This document shows positions 17,055 through 27,662 of a DNA stretch of 64,000 bases, piece by piece (the first letter of the stretch is position 1; every line of letters starts with the position of its first letter). The DNA lies in assembly GCF_918697865.1 (NCBI RefSeq), contig NZ_CAKKMV010000002.1, forward strand, positions 310,001 to 374,000. Reading direction: 5' to 3'. The notes below the pieces were generated by a model, which made no database searches, had not been told where the DNA came from, and saw nothing but the letters and a program-made list of their open reading frames with translations. This DNA is from Massilia sp. Bi118 (lineage in GTDB: Bacteria > Pseudomonadota > Gammaproteobacteria > Burkholderiales > Burkholderiaceae_D). The translations under genes were made by a program, and so were the position numbers.

Positions 17055-17148
17055 GATTCCATGGTGCCATCCCCATCGGGTCCGGCCTTGTTCCCGATCG
17101 GTTAAGATGGACAGTCATGCTGATTCCTTCTGACCTATTGGAGATGCT

Positions 17149-17451
17149 GTGCACTACCTGCTGATGTATGAACTGGCCCCCGACTACCTGGCGCGCCGCG
17201 GCGAATTCCGCAACGAACACCTGAAACTGGCCTGGGAAGCCGAACAGCGCGGCGAGATCGTGATCGCCGGCGCCCTGGCCGACCCGGCCGACTACGCCGT
17301 CCTGCTGTTCACCGGCGACTCGCCGGAAGTGGCCGAGCGCTTCGCCAAGGCCGATCCTTACGTGACCGAAGGCCTGGTGCAGTCCTGGATCGTGCGTCCG
17401 TGGACGACTGTCGTCGGCAAGGACGCTGCTACCCCAGTTCGCCCGGAGTAA
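17149..17451 (+). CDS. YciI family protein
   Basis: YciI-like proteins are small ferredoxin-fold dimers with a conserved His/Asp pair; their reactions are mostly unknown. The 100-residue product begins HYLLMYELAPDYLARRGEFRNEHLKLAWEAEQRGE and has the GALADPADYAVLLF and ADPYVTEGLVQSWIVRPW motifs of the family. It uses a GTG start at 17149 with TTGGAG eight bases upstream. It stands alone; a 101-bp imperfect palindrome follows and probably ends transcription from both sides. Confidence 0.88.
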   Translation: MHYLLMYELAPDYLARRGEFRNEHLKLAWEAEQRGEIVIAGALADPADYAVLLFTGDSPEVAERFAKADPYVTEGLVQSWIVRPWTTVVGKDAATPVRPE

Positions 17452-17455
17452 TCCG

Positions 17456-17556
17456 AGAGCGCCTGAAAAGCTCGCATGGCGGCGTTGCATGGTCTCGCCG
17501 TACTAGCGTACTGTCTTCGACCATGCGCCTTGCCGTGCGAGCTTGTCAGACGCTCT
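17456..17556. repeat. Large imperfect palindrome between convergent genes
   Basis: Arms AGAGCG (17456-17461) and CGCTCT (17551-17556), AAGCTCGC and GCGAGCTT, and GCATGGTC (17487-17494) and GACCATGC (17519-17526) nest symmetrically around a 24-base centre containing GTACTAGCGTAC. It fills the gap between the yciI-like stop and the NHL gene stop. A bidirectional terminator or a dispersed palindromic repeat are the likely explanations. Confidence 0.7.
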
Positions 17557-17562
17557 AACATT

Positions 17563-18708
17563 TCACTTCGCCGGCAGCAGCTTCACGACCAGGTTGTGGG
17601 TCGTGAGCGCGAACGAGCCGTCCGGCGCACGCGCCACCCCGGCCGGGCGGTCCAGGCCGCCGGGCAGGGCGCCCAGCGCGATGCCCTGGCGGCCGGCCAC
17701 GCCCGCCACTGTGCTGGTCACGTTATCGAGGTTGATCCTGCGGATGGTGGCGTTGCCGGTGTCCGCGATATACAGATCGTTGCCCTCGACCGCAATGCCG
17801 CTGGGCGCGCACAGCCGCGACACGGTGGTGCTGCCGTCCGTTGCCCCGCACTGGCCAGCCTGGCCGGCCAGGGTCGACACCTCGCCACTCGGCTTGATCA
17901 TCCGGACCGTCGAATTGCCGGTATCGACCACGTACACGTTGTCCCATTCGTCCACGCCCACGTCCTGCGGATTGCAGAAGCGCGCCGTGCCGCCGCGTCC
18001 GTCGGCGCTGCCGCACACGCCCGGCGAGCCTGCCACCGTGGTGACATTCCCGGCGGAGTCGATGCGGCGCACCGTGTGGTTGCCGGTGTCGGCGATCCAC
18101 AGGTTGCCGCGGCGGTCCAGAGCGATGCCTTTCGGATTGCAGAACTGGGCGCTGGTCATGCGCCCGTCCACGCTGCCGCAGGTGCCGTTGCCGGCCACCG
18201 TGCCGACCGAACCCGCGGGTGTGATCTTGCGGACCACCGAGTTGCCGGTGTCGGTCAGGTAGACGTTGCCCTGTGCATCCGCGCTGAGCCGGGAGGGAAG
18301 GTTGAAGCGCGCGGCATTGCCGTCGCCGTCCGCATAGCCGACCGCGCCGCGGGCGCCGGCCAGGGTCGTGACCGCGCCCTGCGGCGTGACCTTGCGGATG
18401 GTGGCGCTGGCCGGCTCCGCCACGTACAGGTTGCCGAGCGCATCCGCGGCGATGCCTTCCGGCGCATTGAAGCGCGCCGCCGAGCCGGCGCCGTCCGCCG
18501 AGCCGGTGCAGACGCCGCAGACATCCCCGGCGATGGGGAAGAGGCCGGTGGCGCCCTGAGGACGGTCGGGCCAGCTGGGCCAGTCCGGATGGTTGGGCCA
18601 GGGATGGTCGTCGTGCCAGACGACGCCGATGCCGATGCCGACGTCGGCGCCGCAGCTGGCGAGCCCGAGCGCGGCCAGCAATGCCGCGCAGCGCAATAGC
18701 GGTCTCAT
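17563..18708 (-). CDS. NHL-repeat lipoprotein
   Basis: The 381-residue product is a predicted lipoprotein (signal MRPLLRCAALLAALGLASC with lipobox LASC) whose body is built of six or so NHL beta-propeller repeats. Each repeat has the pattern FNxPxGIAxDxxGNLYVADTGNxxIRKI followed by TTxAGxxGxxGxxDG and is spaced about 55-60 residues apart. NHL propellers bind proteins, RNA or ligands, or act as enzymes such as gluconolactonases; no catalytic set is evident here. The start at 18708 was chosen because GGAG sits eight bases upstream; the ATG six bases earlier is too close to it. Cysteine pairs (CGVC, GTCGSVDG, GVCGSADG) recur in several blades and may form disulfides. It is monocistronic. Confidence 0.85.
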   Translation of the reverse strand: MRPLLRCAALLAALGLASCGADVGIGIGVVWHDDHPWPNHPDWPSWPDRPQGATGLFPIAGDVCGVCTGSADGAGSAARFNAPEGIAADALGNLYVAEPASATIRKVTPQGAVTTLAGARGAVGYADGDGNAARFNLPSRLSADAQGNVYLTDTGNSVVRKITPAGSVGTVAGNGTCGSVDGRMTSAQFCNPKGIALDRRGNLWIADTGNHTVRRIDSAGNVTTVAGSPGVCGSADGRGGTARFCNPQDVGVDEWDNVYVVDTGNSTVRMIKPSGEVSTLAGQAGQCGATDGSTTVSRLCAPSGIAVEGNDLYIADTGNATIRRINLDNVTSTVAGVAGRQGIALGALPGGLDRPAGVARAPDGSFALTTHNLVVKLLPAK

Positions 18709-18924
18709 GAACATCGCTCCTCTTGATGACCCATCAAGGATAGCGGGCGGGCGCGAGACCGGCATGCGCGCACGCAAAGCAAAAACTACGCATTCGTGCA
18801 GTGGCCGGCTTTCCGGCGTAAAAGCGACGGCGGTGCGGATCGTGGCGGCGGTTCTCATCCATTCGCGGATGCGTGTGCATGCTGAGGTAATATCTTCGCG
18901 CAAACAAAAACGAGCTGGAGACTT

Positions 18925-19638
18925 ATGCACACCGTCGTCAACCTGTGGCCGCTTCTCGGCATCGCCGTCGTCGTCGCCGGCTTCCTGCTGCGCGCGAATC
19001 CGGTGCTGGTCGTGATCGCCGCCTGCGGCGTGACCGGCATCGCCGGCGGCCTGTCCGTGACACACCTGCTGGAATCGCTCGGCACGGCCTTCGTCAAGAC
19101 GCGCAACCTGCCCTTGATCCTGCTGCTGCCGCTGGCAGCGATCGGCCTGCTCGAGCGCGCCGGACTGAAGGAGCATGCCCAGGCCAGCATCGCCAGGATC
19201 CGCTCCGCCACCACCGGGCGCCTGCTGACCGTCTATCTGCTGGTGCGCGAGCTGGCCGCGGCCTTCGGTCTGACGAGCCTGGGCGGCCATCCGAATATGG
19301 TGCGGCCGCTGGTGGCGCCGATGGCCGAGGCGGCCGCCGAAGCGCGCTATCGCGAGAACAATCGCAAGCTCGACGAAGCCATGCGCCAGCGCATCCGTGC
19401 GATGAGCGCCGCCACCGACAATGTCGGCCTGTTCTTCGGCGAGGACGTGTTCGTGGCCTTCGGCGCCATCGTGCTGATGCAGACCATCCTGCGCGCCGAA
19501 GGGCTGGAGGTCGATCCGCTGCACATGGCGCTGTGGGGCATACCGACCGCGGTGACGGCCTTCCTCATCCACGCCTGGAATTTGCGCCGGCTCGACGCCC
19601 ATATCCTGAAGGCGGCGACGATGGGAGTGCCGAAGTGA
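18925..19638 (+). CDS. 5-oxoproline transporter, DUF969 family subunit
   Basis: This 237-residue inner-membrane protein belongs to DUF969, whose members occur with DUF979 and pyrrolidone carboxyl peptidase genes and have been named 5-oxoproline transporter subunits on that basis. It has about six hydrophobic spans, starting with NLWPLLGIAVVVAGFLLRANPVLVV, and a conserved middle with TSLGGHPNMVRPLVAPMAEAAAE and ATDNVGLFFGEDVFVAFGAIVLM. CTGGAG precedes the ATG by eight bases. Its stop overlaps the GTG start of the DUF979 gene by four bases, so the two are translationally coupled. Transport of pyroglutamate is inferred from the neighbouring pcp gene. Confidence 0.88.
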   Translation: MHTVVNLWPLLGIAVVVAGFLLRANPVLVVIAACGVTGIAGGLSVTHLLESLGTAFVKTRNLPLILLLPLAAIGLLERAGLKEHAQASIARIRSATTGRLLTVYLLVRELAAAFGLTSLGGHPNMVRPLVAPMAEAAAEARYRENNRKLDEAMRQRIRAMSAATDNVGLFFGEDVFVAFGAIVLMQTILRAEGLEVDPLHMALWGIPTAVTAFLIHAWNLRRLDAHILKAATMGVPK

Positions 19639-20591
19639 TCCTCGCGCTCGACGATTTCTACATCCTGGTCGGCCTGCTGTTCGCGGCCACGGCCATCATG
19701 AACCTGCGCGACCGGACCAACCCGCGCCGCTTTACCACCGCGCTGTTCTTGGGCCTGTACGCGCTGCTCTACCTGGCCGGCAGCCGCCTGCCGCCCGCGG
19801 CCACGGGCCTGCTGATGATTGCGATGGCGCTGGTGGCGGGCTTCGGCCTGGTCAAGGGCGGCAAGGCGCATCTGCCGCCCGAAGAAACGCGCCGCGCCAG
19901 TGCTGCACGCCTGGGCCACAAGCTGCTGGTGCCGGCGCTGGCGATTCCGGTGGTGACCATGATCGGCTCGACGCTGCTGAAAGATGTACGCATCGATGCG
20001 ACCCCGCTGCTCGATCCGAAGAACCTGACCCTGGTGAGCATGGGCTGCGCCTCGATGATTGCGCTGGCGCTGGCCTGCTGGTTTACGCGCGCCACACCGC
20101 TGCAGGGCGTGCGCGAGGCGCGCCGCCTGATCGACGCGATGAGCTGGGCGGTGGTGCTGCCGCACATGCTGGCCGTGCTCGGGCTGCTGTTCTCCGAGGC
20201 CGGCGTCGGCAAGGCCGTGGCCCACATCACCACCTCCTACATCGACATGGATTCGCGCCTGGTGGCCTGCGCGGCCTTCTGCATCGGCATGGCGCTGTTC
20301 ACGGTCGTGATGGGCAACGGCTTCGCGGCCTTCCCCGTGATCGCGGGCGGCATCGGGATTCCGGTGCTGGTCGGGGTGTATCATGCGAATCCGGCCGTGA
20401 TGGCGGCAATCGGCATGTTCAGCGCCTACTGCGGCACCCTGATGACGCCGATGGCCGCCAACTTCAACATCGTGCCCGCGGCCCTGCTCGAGCTGCACGA
20501 CAAGAACGCCGTGATCAAGGCCCAGCTTCCAACGGCGCTGCCGCTGCTGCTGGCGAATATCGTCCTGCTGTACTTCCTGATGTACCGATAA
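19635..20591 (+). CDS. 5-oxoproline transporter, DUF979 family subunit
   Basis: The 318-residue product is a polytopic membrane protein of family DUF979, partner of DUF969. It begins with GTG at 19635 within a GTGA overlap with the upstream stop. About nine hydrophobic segments are visible, with conserved [27 protein letters not shown] near the start and the polar-loop motif [52 protein letters not shown] in the C-terminal third. The latter resembles substrate-site loops of secondary carriers. It ends five bases before pcp starts. The pair probably imports pyroglutamate or pyroglutamyl peptides for Pcp. Confidence 0.88.
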   Translation: MILALDDFYILVGLLFAATAIMNLRDRTNPRRFTTALFLGLYALLYLAGSRLPPAATGLLMIAMALVAGFGLVKGGKAHLPPEETRRASAARLGHKLLVPALAIPVVTMIGSTLLKDVRIDATPLLDPKNLTLVSMGCASMIALALACWFTRATPLQGVREARRLIDAMSWAVVLPHMLAVLGLLFSEAGVGKAVAHITTSYIDMDSRLVACAAFCIGMALFTVVMGNGFAAFPVIAGGIGIPVLVGVYHANPAVMAAIGMFSAYCGTLMTPMAANFNIVPAALLELHDKNAVIKAQLPTALPLLLANIVLLYFLMYR

Positions 20592-20595
20592 ATTT

Positions 20596-21243
20596 ATGAA
20601 AACTGTCCTGCTGACCGGATTCGAACCCTTCGGTGGCGCCGCCATCAATCCTTCGTGGGAAGCCGTGCGCCTGCTGGACGGCTGGTCCGGCGACGGTTTC
20701 AAGGTGGAGGTGCGCCTGCTGCCCTGCGTGTTCGGCGCCGCCGCCGAGGCGCTGCTCGGCTTCGTCGACGCGCTCCGCCCCGACATCGCGATCGCGGTGG
20801 GCCTTGCCGGCGGACGGCCCGAGATCTCGATCGAGCGCATCGCCATCAACGTCGACGACGCCCGCTTTCCCGACAACGCCGGCCAGCAGCCGATCGACAT
20901 TCCCATCGTGGCGGACGGCCCGGCCGCGTATTTCACGACCCTGCCGATCAAGGCCATGGCGGCGGCGATCCGCGAGCAGGACATCAAGGCCGGCGTGTCG
21001 CAGACCGCCGGCACCTTCGTCTGCAATCACGTGTTCTATGCGCTGATGCACCACCTGCGCGGGCAGGGCGTGAAGGCAGGCTTCATCCACGTGCCTTTCC
21101 TGCCGGAGCAGGCGGCGGCGTATCCGGTGCAGCCGACGCCGGCGATGACGCTGGAGGAGATCGTGGCGGGATTGCGCGTGGCGGTCGAGGTGGCGCTGGT
21201 GGTCGAGCGCGACGCGGTGCTGGCTGGCGGGGCGACGCATTGA
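20596..21243 (+). CDS. pcp: Pyroglutamyl-peptidase I
   Basis: Pcp is a cytoplasmic cysteine peptidase that removes N-terminal pyroglutamate (5-oxoproline) from peptides. The 215-residue product has all three catalytic residues of family C15: Glu80 in [12 protein letters not shown], Cys143 in [12 protein letters not shown] and His165 in [10 protein letters not shown]. The start [14 protein letters not shown] is the family signature. Length matches the usual 210-220 residues. It starts five bases after the DUF979 stop and is followed 11 bases later by a hybrid sensor kinase, so the kinase may be in the same transcript. Confidence 0.95.
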   Translation: MKTVLLTGFEPFGGAAINPSWEAVRLLDGWSGDGFKVEVRLLPCVFGAAAEALLGFVDALRPDIAIAVGLAGGRPEISIERIAINVDDARFPDNAGQQPIDIPIVADGPAAYFTTLPIKAMAAAIREQDIKAGVSQTAGTFVCNHVFYALMHHLRGQGVKAGFIHVPFLPEQAAAYPVQPTPAMTLEEIVAGLRVAVEVALVVERDAVLAGGATH

Positions 21244-21254
21244 GAGAGAACGCG

Positions 21255-24200
21255 ATGCGTACTGAATCTGAAACCTCGGCGTCCAACCTGGCGCCAGGCG
21301 CGGCACTCGCGGCGAGCGAGCGCGAACTGCGCTTTGCGGTCAAGGCCGGACGCCTTGGCACCTGGAGCTTCGACCCGGCGACCGGCGAGCTGACGACGTC
21401 GGAGATCTGCCGGCTCAATTTCGGGCGCGATCCGAACCTGCCCTTCAGTTATGCGGAACTGCGCGAAGCCGTCCACCCGGAAGACAGGTTGCGGATGGCC
21501 GAAGCCGTCGAACGCAGTGTCGTCTCCGGGACCGATTACGACATCGAATACCGGATCCTGACGCCGTCCGGGGAAGTCCGCTGGATCGCCATCCGAGGAC
21601 AGCCTGTCGATACCGGCACGGGCGCGCCTTCCAGGATGATGGGCGTGTCGATCGACGTGACCGACAGGCGGCAGGCGGAAGAAAGGCTGAGCGACAGCGA
21701 GCAGCGATTCCGGCTGATGGCGGACGCGGTGCCGCAGATCGTGTGGATCACCGACCGTCACGGCCGGATGGAATTCCTGAACAAGCAGTTCGCCGACTAC
21801 ACCGGGGCAGCCGGCAAGGACTGGGCGCCCGCCGAGATGGCGGCGAACTTCATCCATCCCGACGATGGACCGAAGGTTGTCGCGGCCTTCGAAGCGGCGC
21901 TGGAGACCGGCAAGCCGTTCGATATCGAGCACCGCATCCGCTCGGCTGCCGGCATGGACCGCTGGTTCCTGGCACGCGCCGAACCTTACCGCGATCCAGG
22001 GACGGGTGCGATTGTCCGATGGTTTGGCGCGTCCGTCGACATCCACGACAGAAAGCGGACCGAAGCCGCGCTGCGCGAAAGCGAGGCGCGCTATCGCAAC
22101 CTGTTCGATTCCATCGATGAAGGCTTCTGCGTCGTCGAGTTCATCGACGGCCCGCATGGCCCGCTGTCCGACTACGTGCACCTGGAAGCGAACCAGGCCT
22201 ACCTGCGCCATGCGGGCATCTCCAATGTCGTCGGCAAAACGGGTCGCGGCGAGTTGACGCCCAGCGAGGCGGACGCGTGGGTGGCGATTTTCCGCCGCGT
22301 CCTGGAGACAGGCGAGCCGGTGCGCTTCGAGCGCGAGCTGGAAGCGACCGACCGCTACCTGGAGGTGGCGTGCTCGCGCATCGAACCGGCTGCCAGGCGC
22401 CAGGTGGCGATCCTGTTCCAGGACGTGAGCGCCCGCAAGCGGGCGGAGCGGCAGCTTCGGGAGCTGAACGAAACACTGGAGAGCCAGGTTGCCGAGCGTA
22501 CGGCCGAGCGCGACCGCATGTGGGAGATCTCGCCCGACCTCATGCTGGTCATCGACTTCGATGGGTACTTCCGTCGCGTGAATCCGGCCTGGACGGCGCT
22601 GCTCGGTTACGCGCCCGGGGAACTCGTCGGCCGGCACGTCAACGAGTTCGTGCTTCCCGACGACCATGGCTCGACGGTCGACGCCTACGAGAGGGCAGCA
22701 TCGGGCGGCCGGCCGGCGATCGAGAACCGCTACCGCCACAAGGACGGGTCGATCCGCTGGATCTCCTGGGTGGCGGCGCCTGCTGGCGACATGACCTACG
22801 CCACCGGCCGCGATATCACCGCCGAGAAGGCGCGCGACGCGGAACTGGCGAGGCGCACCGCCGAGCGCGATCGTCTCTGGAACCTGTCGCAGGACATGCT
22901 CGCCCGCGCCAACTACGAGGGCACCATGTCCGCTGTCAGCCCCGCGTGGACACAGGTCCTGGGCTGGAGCGAGGCCGAGCTGCTGACCCGCCCCTACGCC
23001 AGCTTCATGCATCCGGAAGACATGCCGGGAACGCTGGAGGCGATTGGCCAAATGGCCGGGACGCACGCCCCGGCACGGTTCGAGAACCGCATCGCCACCC
23101 GTGACGGCGGCTGGAAGCACATCGAGTGGACCGTCACGCCTGAACTCGATGGCGAGAATTTCGTCGCGGTCGGGCGCGATGTCAGCCGCAACAAGGCCCG
23201 CGAGGCCGAACTCGAGCAGGCGCATGATGCCTTGCGCCAGTCGCAAAAAATGGAGGCGGTCGGCCAGCTCACCGGCGGCCTGGCGCACGACTTCAACAAT
23301 TTGCTGGCATCCATCAGCGGCGCCCTGCAGGTGCTGAAACTGAAAATGCAGCGTGGCCAGTACGCAGGCCTGGAACGTTATCTCGACCTGGGCGAATCTT
23401 CCGTGCGGCGCGCCGCCGCGCTGACGCAGCGGCTGCTGGCCTTTTCGCGCCGGCAGACACTCGATCCCAAAGCCACCGACGTCAACCGCCTCATCGACGA
23501 GATGGAAGAACTGGTCCGCCGCTCGGCCGGCCCGATGGTCGAACTCGAGGCGGTGAAAGCGGACGACCTCTGGCTGACGAAGGTCGATCCGTCCCAGCTC
23601 GAAAATGCGCTGCTCAACCTGTGCATCAATGCGCGCGACGCGATGATGCCCGGAGGCGGGAGACTGACGCTCGTTACAGCCAACAAGTGGATCGATGAAC
23701 CCACCGCAAAAGAATGGGGCATGCCGCCGGGTCAGTACATTTCACTGTGCGTGTCGGACACCGGCACCGGCATGCCTCCGGAGGTGGTCGCGCGCATCTT
23801 CGATCCGTTCTACACCACCAAGCCACTGGGCGAGGGCACGGGCCTGGGACTGTCCATGGTGTACGGCTTTGTGCGCCAATCGGGTGGCCAGGTCCGCGTG
23901 CGGTCGGAGGTCGGCGCCGGCACGACCATGTGCCTGTATCTGCCCCGCCATGCGGGCGCCGTGCAGCATGAGGAGCCGGCCAAGACGCTGCCCATCGAAT
24001 CGGGACAGGGCGAAACCGTGCTGCTCATCGAGGATGAACACGCGTTGCGCGAGATCGTCGAAGAGGTCCTGCGCGATGCCGGCTATCGGGTGCTGTCGGC
24101 GCAGGATGGCTCGATCGGCCTGCAGATCCTGAACTCGGACACGCGTGTGGACTTGCTGGTCACGGACGTTGGCCTGCCCGGCGGGCTGAATGGCCGCCAG

Positions 24201-24386
24201 GTGGCCGATGCGGCAAGGGGCGCACGCCCCGGCCTCAAGGTGCTGTTCATCACCGGCTACGCCGACGCGGCAGCGGTCGGCAATGGCCGCTTCGACCCCG
24301 GAATGGAAGTGATGACCAAGCCATTCGAGATCAGTGCGTTTGCCAACAAGGTGCGGACATTGATCGACAAAAGGCTGCCAGGCTGA
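21255..24386 (+). CDS. Cytoplasmic hybrid sensor histidine kinase with five PAS domains and a receiver
   Basis: The 1043-residue protein has no membrane span. Five PAS-like domains follow each other at about residues 22-140, 148-270, 275-395, 418-528 and 535-650, each ending in an (R/D)D(I/V)(S/T)xRK-like PAC tail and separated by short coiled linkers. The dimerisation/phosphoacceptor motif GQLTGGLAHDFNNLL places the histidine at 678. The ATPase domain has NALLNLCINARDAM, VSDTGTGM, DPFYTTK and GTGLGLSMVYG. A C-terminal receiver (about 920-1040) carries LLVTDVGLPGG. The HDFNNLL class often works with output regulators encoded elsewhere. The start is the ATG at 21255, with GAGAG five bases upstream; the longer open frame overlaps pcp and is not used. 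A signal is unknown; a role in 5-oxoproline or nutrient sensing is only suggested by position. Confidence 0.92.
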   Translation: MRTESETSASNLAPGAALAASERELRFAVKAGRLGTWSFDPATGELTTSEICRLNFGRDPNLPFSYAELREAVHPEDRLRMAEAVERSVVSGTDYDIEYRILTPSGEVRWIAIRGQPVDTGTGAPSRMMGVSIDVTDRRQAEERLSDSEQRFRLMADAVPQIVWITDRHGRMEFLNKQFADYTGAAGKDWAPAEMAANFIHPDDGPKVVAAFEAALETGKPFDIEHRIRSAAGMDRWFLARAEPYRDPGTGAIVRWFGASVDIHDRKRTEAALRESEARYRNLFDSIDEGFCVVEFIDGPHGPLSDYVHLEANQAYLRHAGISNVVGKTGRGELTPSEADAWVAIFRRVLETGEPVRFERELEATDRYLEVACSRIEPAARRQVAILFQDVSARKRAERQLRELNETLESQVAERTAERDRMWEISPDLMLVIDFDGYFRRVNPAWTALLGYAPGELVGRHVNEFVLPDDHGSTVDAYERAASGGRPAIENRYRHKDGSIRWISWVAAPAGDMTYATGRDITAEKARDAELARRTAERDRLWNLSQDMLARANYEGTMSAVSPAWTQVLGWSEAELLTRPYASFMHPEDMPGTLEAIGQMAGTHAPARFENRIATRDGGWKHIEWTVTPELDGENFVAVGRDVSRNKAREAELEQAHDALRQSQKMEAVGQLTGGLAHDFNNLLASISGALQVLKLKMQRGQYAGLERYLDLGESSVRRAAALTQRLLAFSRRQTLDPKATDVNRLIDEMEELVRRSAGPMVELEAVKADDLWLTKVDPSQLENALLNLCINARDAMMPGGGRLTLVTANKWIDEPTAKEWGMPPGQYISLCVSDTGTGMPPEVVARIFDPFYTTKPLGEGTGLGLSMVYGFVRQSGGQVRVRSEVGAGTTMCLYLPRHAGAVQHEEPAKTLPIESGQGETVLLIEDEHALREIVEEVLRDAGYRVLSAQDGSIGLQILNSDTRVDLLVTDVGLPGGLNGRQVADAARGARPGLKVLFITGYADAAAVGNGRFDPGMEVMTKPFEISAFANKVRTLIDKRLPG

Positions 24387-24392
24387 CTGCGC

Positions 24393-24656
24393 CTAGGCGG
24401 CCAGGCCTTTCTGCAGGACCTCGGCCACCAGCACGTTCATATCGACGCCGCGTTCCTGCGCCAGGGCCTGCAGCTGCTTGACCAGGTCGCCATTGAGCTT
24501 GACCGCAAAGGGCACCAGTCCGAGGGCCCGGTCGCGCTCGCGCTGTTCGCGGCGGTCGGGCTGCGGCGTTCCGGCTGCGCCGGAGGGGAGCGCCCGTGGG
24601 CCCGCCTGGTTCAGCAGTTTCTTGGCATCGGCCTTGGCCAGGTCGGTTCGTTTCAT
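24393..24656 (-). CDS. Small hypothetical protein, possible ribbon-helix-helix fold
   Basis: I do not recognise this 87-residue protein. The first half is charged and probably disordered (QPDRREQRERDRALG). The second half, VPFAVKLNGDLVKQLQALAQERGVDMNVLVAEVLQKGL, reads as one strand followed by two helices, which is the layout of ribbon-helix-helix DNA-binding proteins such as antitoxins and plasmid regulators. No toxin partner is adjacent. It is convergent with the hybrid kinase (6-bp gap) and lies 46 bp downstream of the LysR gene on the same strand. Confidence 0.65.
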   Translation of the reverse strand: MKRTDLAKADAKKLLNQAGPRALPSGAAGTPQPDRREQRERDRALGLVPFAVKLNGDLVKQLQALAQERGVDMNVLVAEVLQKGLAA

Positions 24657-24702
24657 GGTATTGCTCCCACAGGTTATCGAGAGCGAATTCTAACCGCGAT
24701 GC

Positions 24703-25605
24703 CTACTCTCCAGCCGGATTGACGATCTTCAGGAACGCCCGCACCACCGGCGCATCGTCCTGGATCGGATAAGTGATGTACAGATTCGCCGACGGCGGAT
24801 TGCGCTTGATCGGCAGGAAGCGCACGCCCGGCCAGCCGATGCGCGCGGTGGTTTCCGGCATCAGCGCCACGCCCAGGCCCGCGCCGACCATGGCCAGCAG
24901 GGTCTGCGGCTCGGCCGCTTCCTGGAAGATGGTCGGCTGGAAGCCGGCGTTCACGCAGCACTGGACCAGGTAGCGCGGCTCGGCCGACTGGTCGAGGTGC
25001 AGGGTCAGCAGCGGCTCGCCGGCGATGTCGGTCAGATCGATGCTGTCCTTGCGCGACAGCGGATGCTGGGCGTTCACCGCCACGCAGTAGTTCTCCTGGA
25101 AGCACAGGTCCTGGCGCAGGTTGGCGTGTTTCAGCTCGTCCTCGTCGCGCTTCGGTTCGCGCCAGAACCCGACGTCGATCTGCTTGCCGCGCAGGGCGTC
25201 CCACTGCTCGTCCGGGCCGAGTTCGTGGATGGTCCAGGTCACGCGCGGGAACTGGCTCTGGAACTGCTCGAGCAGGCCGGGGATTGGTCCCCACATCGCC
25301 GAGCCGACGATGCCGACGCGCAGGCGCCCGACTTCGCCGCGGTCGATCTGGCGGATGGTGTCGACCGCCATCCGCATCCGCCCCAGCAGATCCGAGGCTT
25401 CCTGCATCAGGGCCTTGCCGGCCACCGTCAGCTCGAAGCTGCGGGTGGTGCGCGCGAACAGGCGCACGCCCAACTCGCTTTCCAGCTTCATGATCTGCTG
25501 CGAGAGCGGCGGCTGCGAGATGTGCAGGCGCTCGGCGGCGCGGCTGAAGCTTTTTTCTTCGGCCACGGCGAGGAAGTATTTCAGCTGCTTCAGGTCGATC
25601 GACAT
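24703..25605 (-). CDS. LysR-type transcriptional regulator of the pseudouridine operon
   Basis: The 300-residue product is a LysR-family activator/repressor. The DNA-binding domain (residues 1-65, LKQLKYFLAVAEEKSFSRAAERLHISQPPLSQQIMKLE) is complete and the remainder is the usual periplasmic-binding-like effector domain (RVGIVGSAMWGPIPGLLEQF onward). The start MSIDLKQLKYF at 25605 fits the family; a longer frame would overlap psuG. It begins 13 bp after the psuG stop on the same strand, so it seems to be the last gene of psuK-psuG-lysR rather than divergent from its target. The effector is unknown; pseudouridine, a uracil derivative or ribose phosphate are reasonable guesses. Confidence 0.9.
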   Translation of the reverse strand: MSIDLKQLKYFLAVAEEKSFSRAAERLHISQPPLSQQIMKLESELGVRLFARTTRSFELTVAGKALMQEASDLLGRMRMAVDTIRQIDRGEVGRLRVGIVGSAMWGPIPGLLEQFQSQFPRVTWTIHELGPDEQWDALRGKQIDVGFWREPKRDEDELKHANLRQDLCFQENYCVAVNAQHPLSRKDSIDLTDIAGEPLLTLHLDQSAEPRYLVQCCVNAGFQPTIFQEAAEPQTLLAMVGAGLGVALMPETTARIGWPGVRFLPIKRNPPSANLYITYPIQDDAPVVRAFLKIVNPAGE

Positions 25606-25618
25606 ATTGGTCCGCGAG

Positions 25619-26538
<920 letters not shown>

Positions 26539-26542
<4 letters not shown>

Positions 26543-27639
26543 TCCTGGTGGTTCGTGTTCATGAGAGTGTCGGGGCCGAGCCGCGGATGCACCGTCTCGG
26601 CCACGCCGAGGGTGAGTGCGGACAGCTTCAGGCCGCGGCGGCAGGCGAGTTCCAGATCGTCGCCGTCCTGGATCAGCGACCAGCAGACGGCAGCCGCGAA
26701 GGCATCGCCGGCGCCGGTGACGTCGACCACCTCGGCGCCGTGCGCATACAAACGCACGATGTCGCCGCCGCGGGTATACATCACGCCCTCGGCGCCGCGC
26801 GTGACGATCAGGTCGCGCGCGCCCTGGGCCCGCACCTCAGTCACCGCGGCGTCGAAGTCCGTTTCGCCGGCGAGCTCGCGTCCGACCCGCGCCGCGAGTT
26901 CGCCGCGGTTCAGGATCAGCAGGCGCACGCCGGATAAATCCTTGGGCAGGCGCGCCATCTTCGGCTCGGACACCGCCACCAGCACCAGCGGCACTTCCGC
27001 GCGGCGGGCCTGGGCGATCACGGTATCCACGCTTTCCAGCGGCAGGTTGAGGTCGGCCACCACCAGCGCGCTGGTCGCGATCCGGGTCTGGCAGGAGTCG
27101 ACGAAGGCCGGGTCGAGGCGCTCGTACAAGGCCATGTCGGCCAGCGCGACGACCATCTCGCCATCCTGGTCCAGCACCGCCGTGTAGGTGCCGCTGGCCG
27201 CGCCCTCGATCTGCAGGGTGCCGCCGGTATCGATGCCGAGGGCCTGCGCATGGGCGAGCAGGGCGGCGCCCGAGCTGTCCTTGCCGGTCGCAGTCAATAA
27301 GGCAACCGGCGTGCCCAGGCGCGCGAGGTTCTCAGCGATGTTGCGGGCGACGCCACCGAAGGATTCGCTCTGGCTGGCGGGGTTCGAGGTGTGCAGGGCG
27401 ATGCCGGCCAGCGAGCGCAGCTTGCGGTCGAGGTTGGCCGCGCCGATGCAAGTGACGGGGCGGCGGTCCGGCAGCACGTAGGCGCGGCCGAGCAGCTTGC
27501 GCTCACGGATCAGGCCGGCGATATGGCCGGCCACGGCCGAGCGCGAAAGGCCCAGGCTGTCGGCCAGCTCCTGCTGCGAAATGAAGGGATTCGCGCGGAT
27601 CAGCTCGAACAACTGTTGTTTTTTTGAGTGCTCGGTCAC
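26539..27639 (-). CDS. psuK: Pseudouridine kinase fused to an N-terminal winged-helix DNA-binding domain
   Basis: PsuK is a PfkB/ribokinase-family enzyme that phosphorylates pseudouridine at the 5' position. Residues about 5-55 form a winged helix ([34 protein letters not shown]). The kinase domain follows: [27 protein letters not shown] and the catalytic [15 protein letters not shown] anion-hole motif with Asp as base. I chose the GTG at 27639 as start because a TTG farther out (27669) lies inside one of two operator-like repeats; both lack a good ribosome-binding site, so the start is uncertain. The fusion suggests a protein that both uses and senses pseudouridine and controls its own operon. 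It overlaps psuG by four bases. Confidence 0.88.
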
Positions 27640-27662
27640 GGTAGAGGGCTTCGAAACGACTG

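Noticed and set aside
21036..23288. A 750-codon frame antisense to the hybrid kinase
   Set aside because: No motif, and the plus strand shows PAS, HisKA and receiver motifs without interruption.
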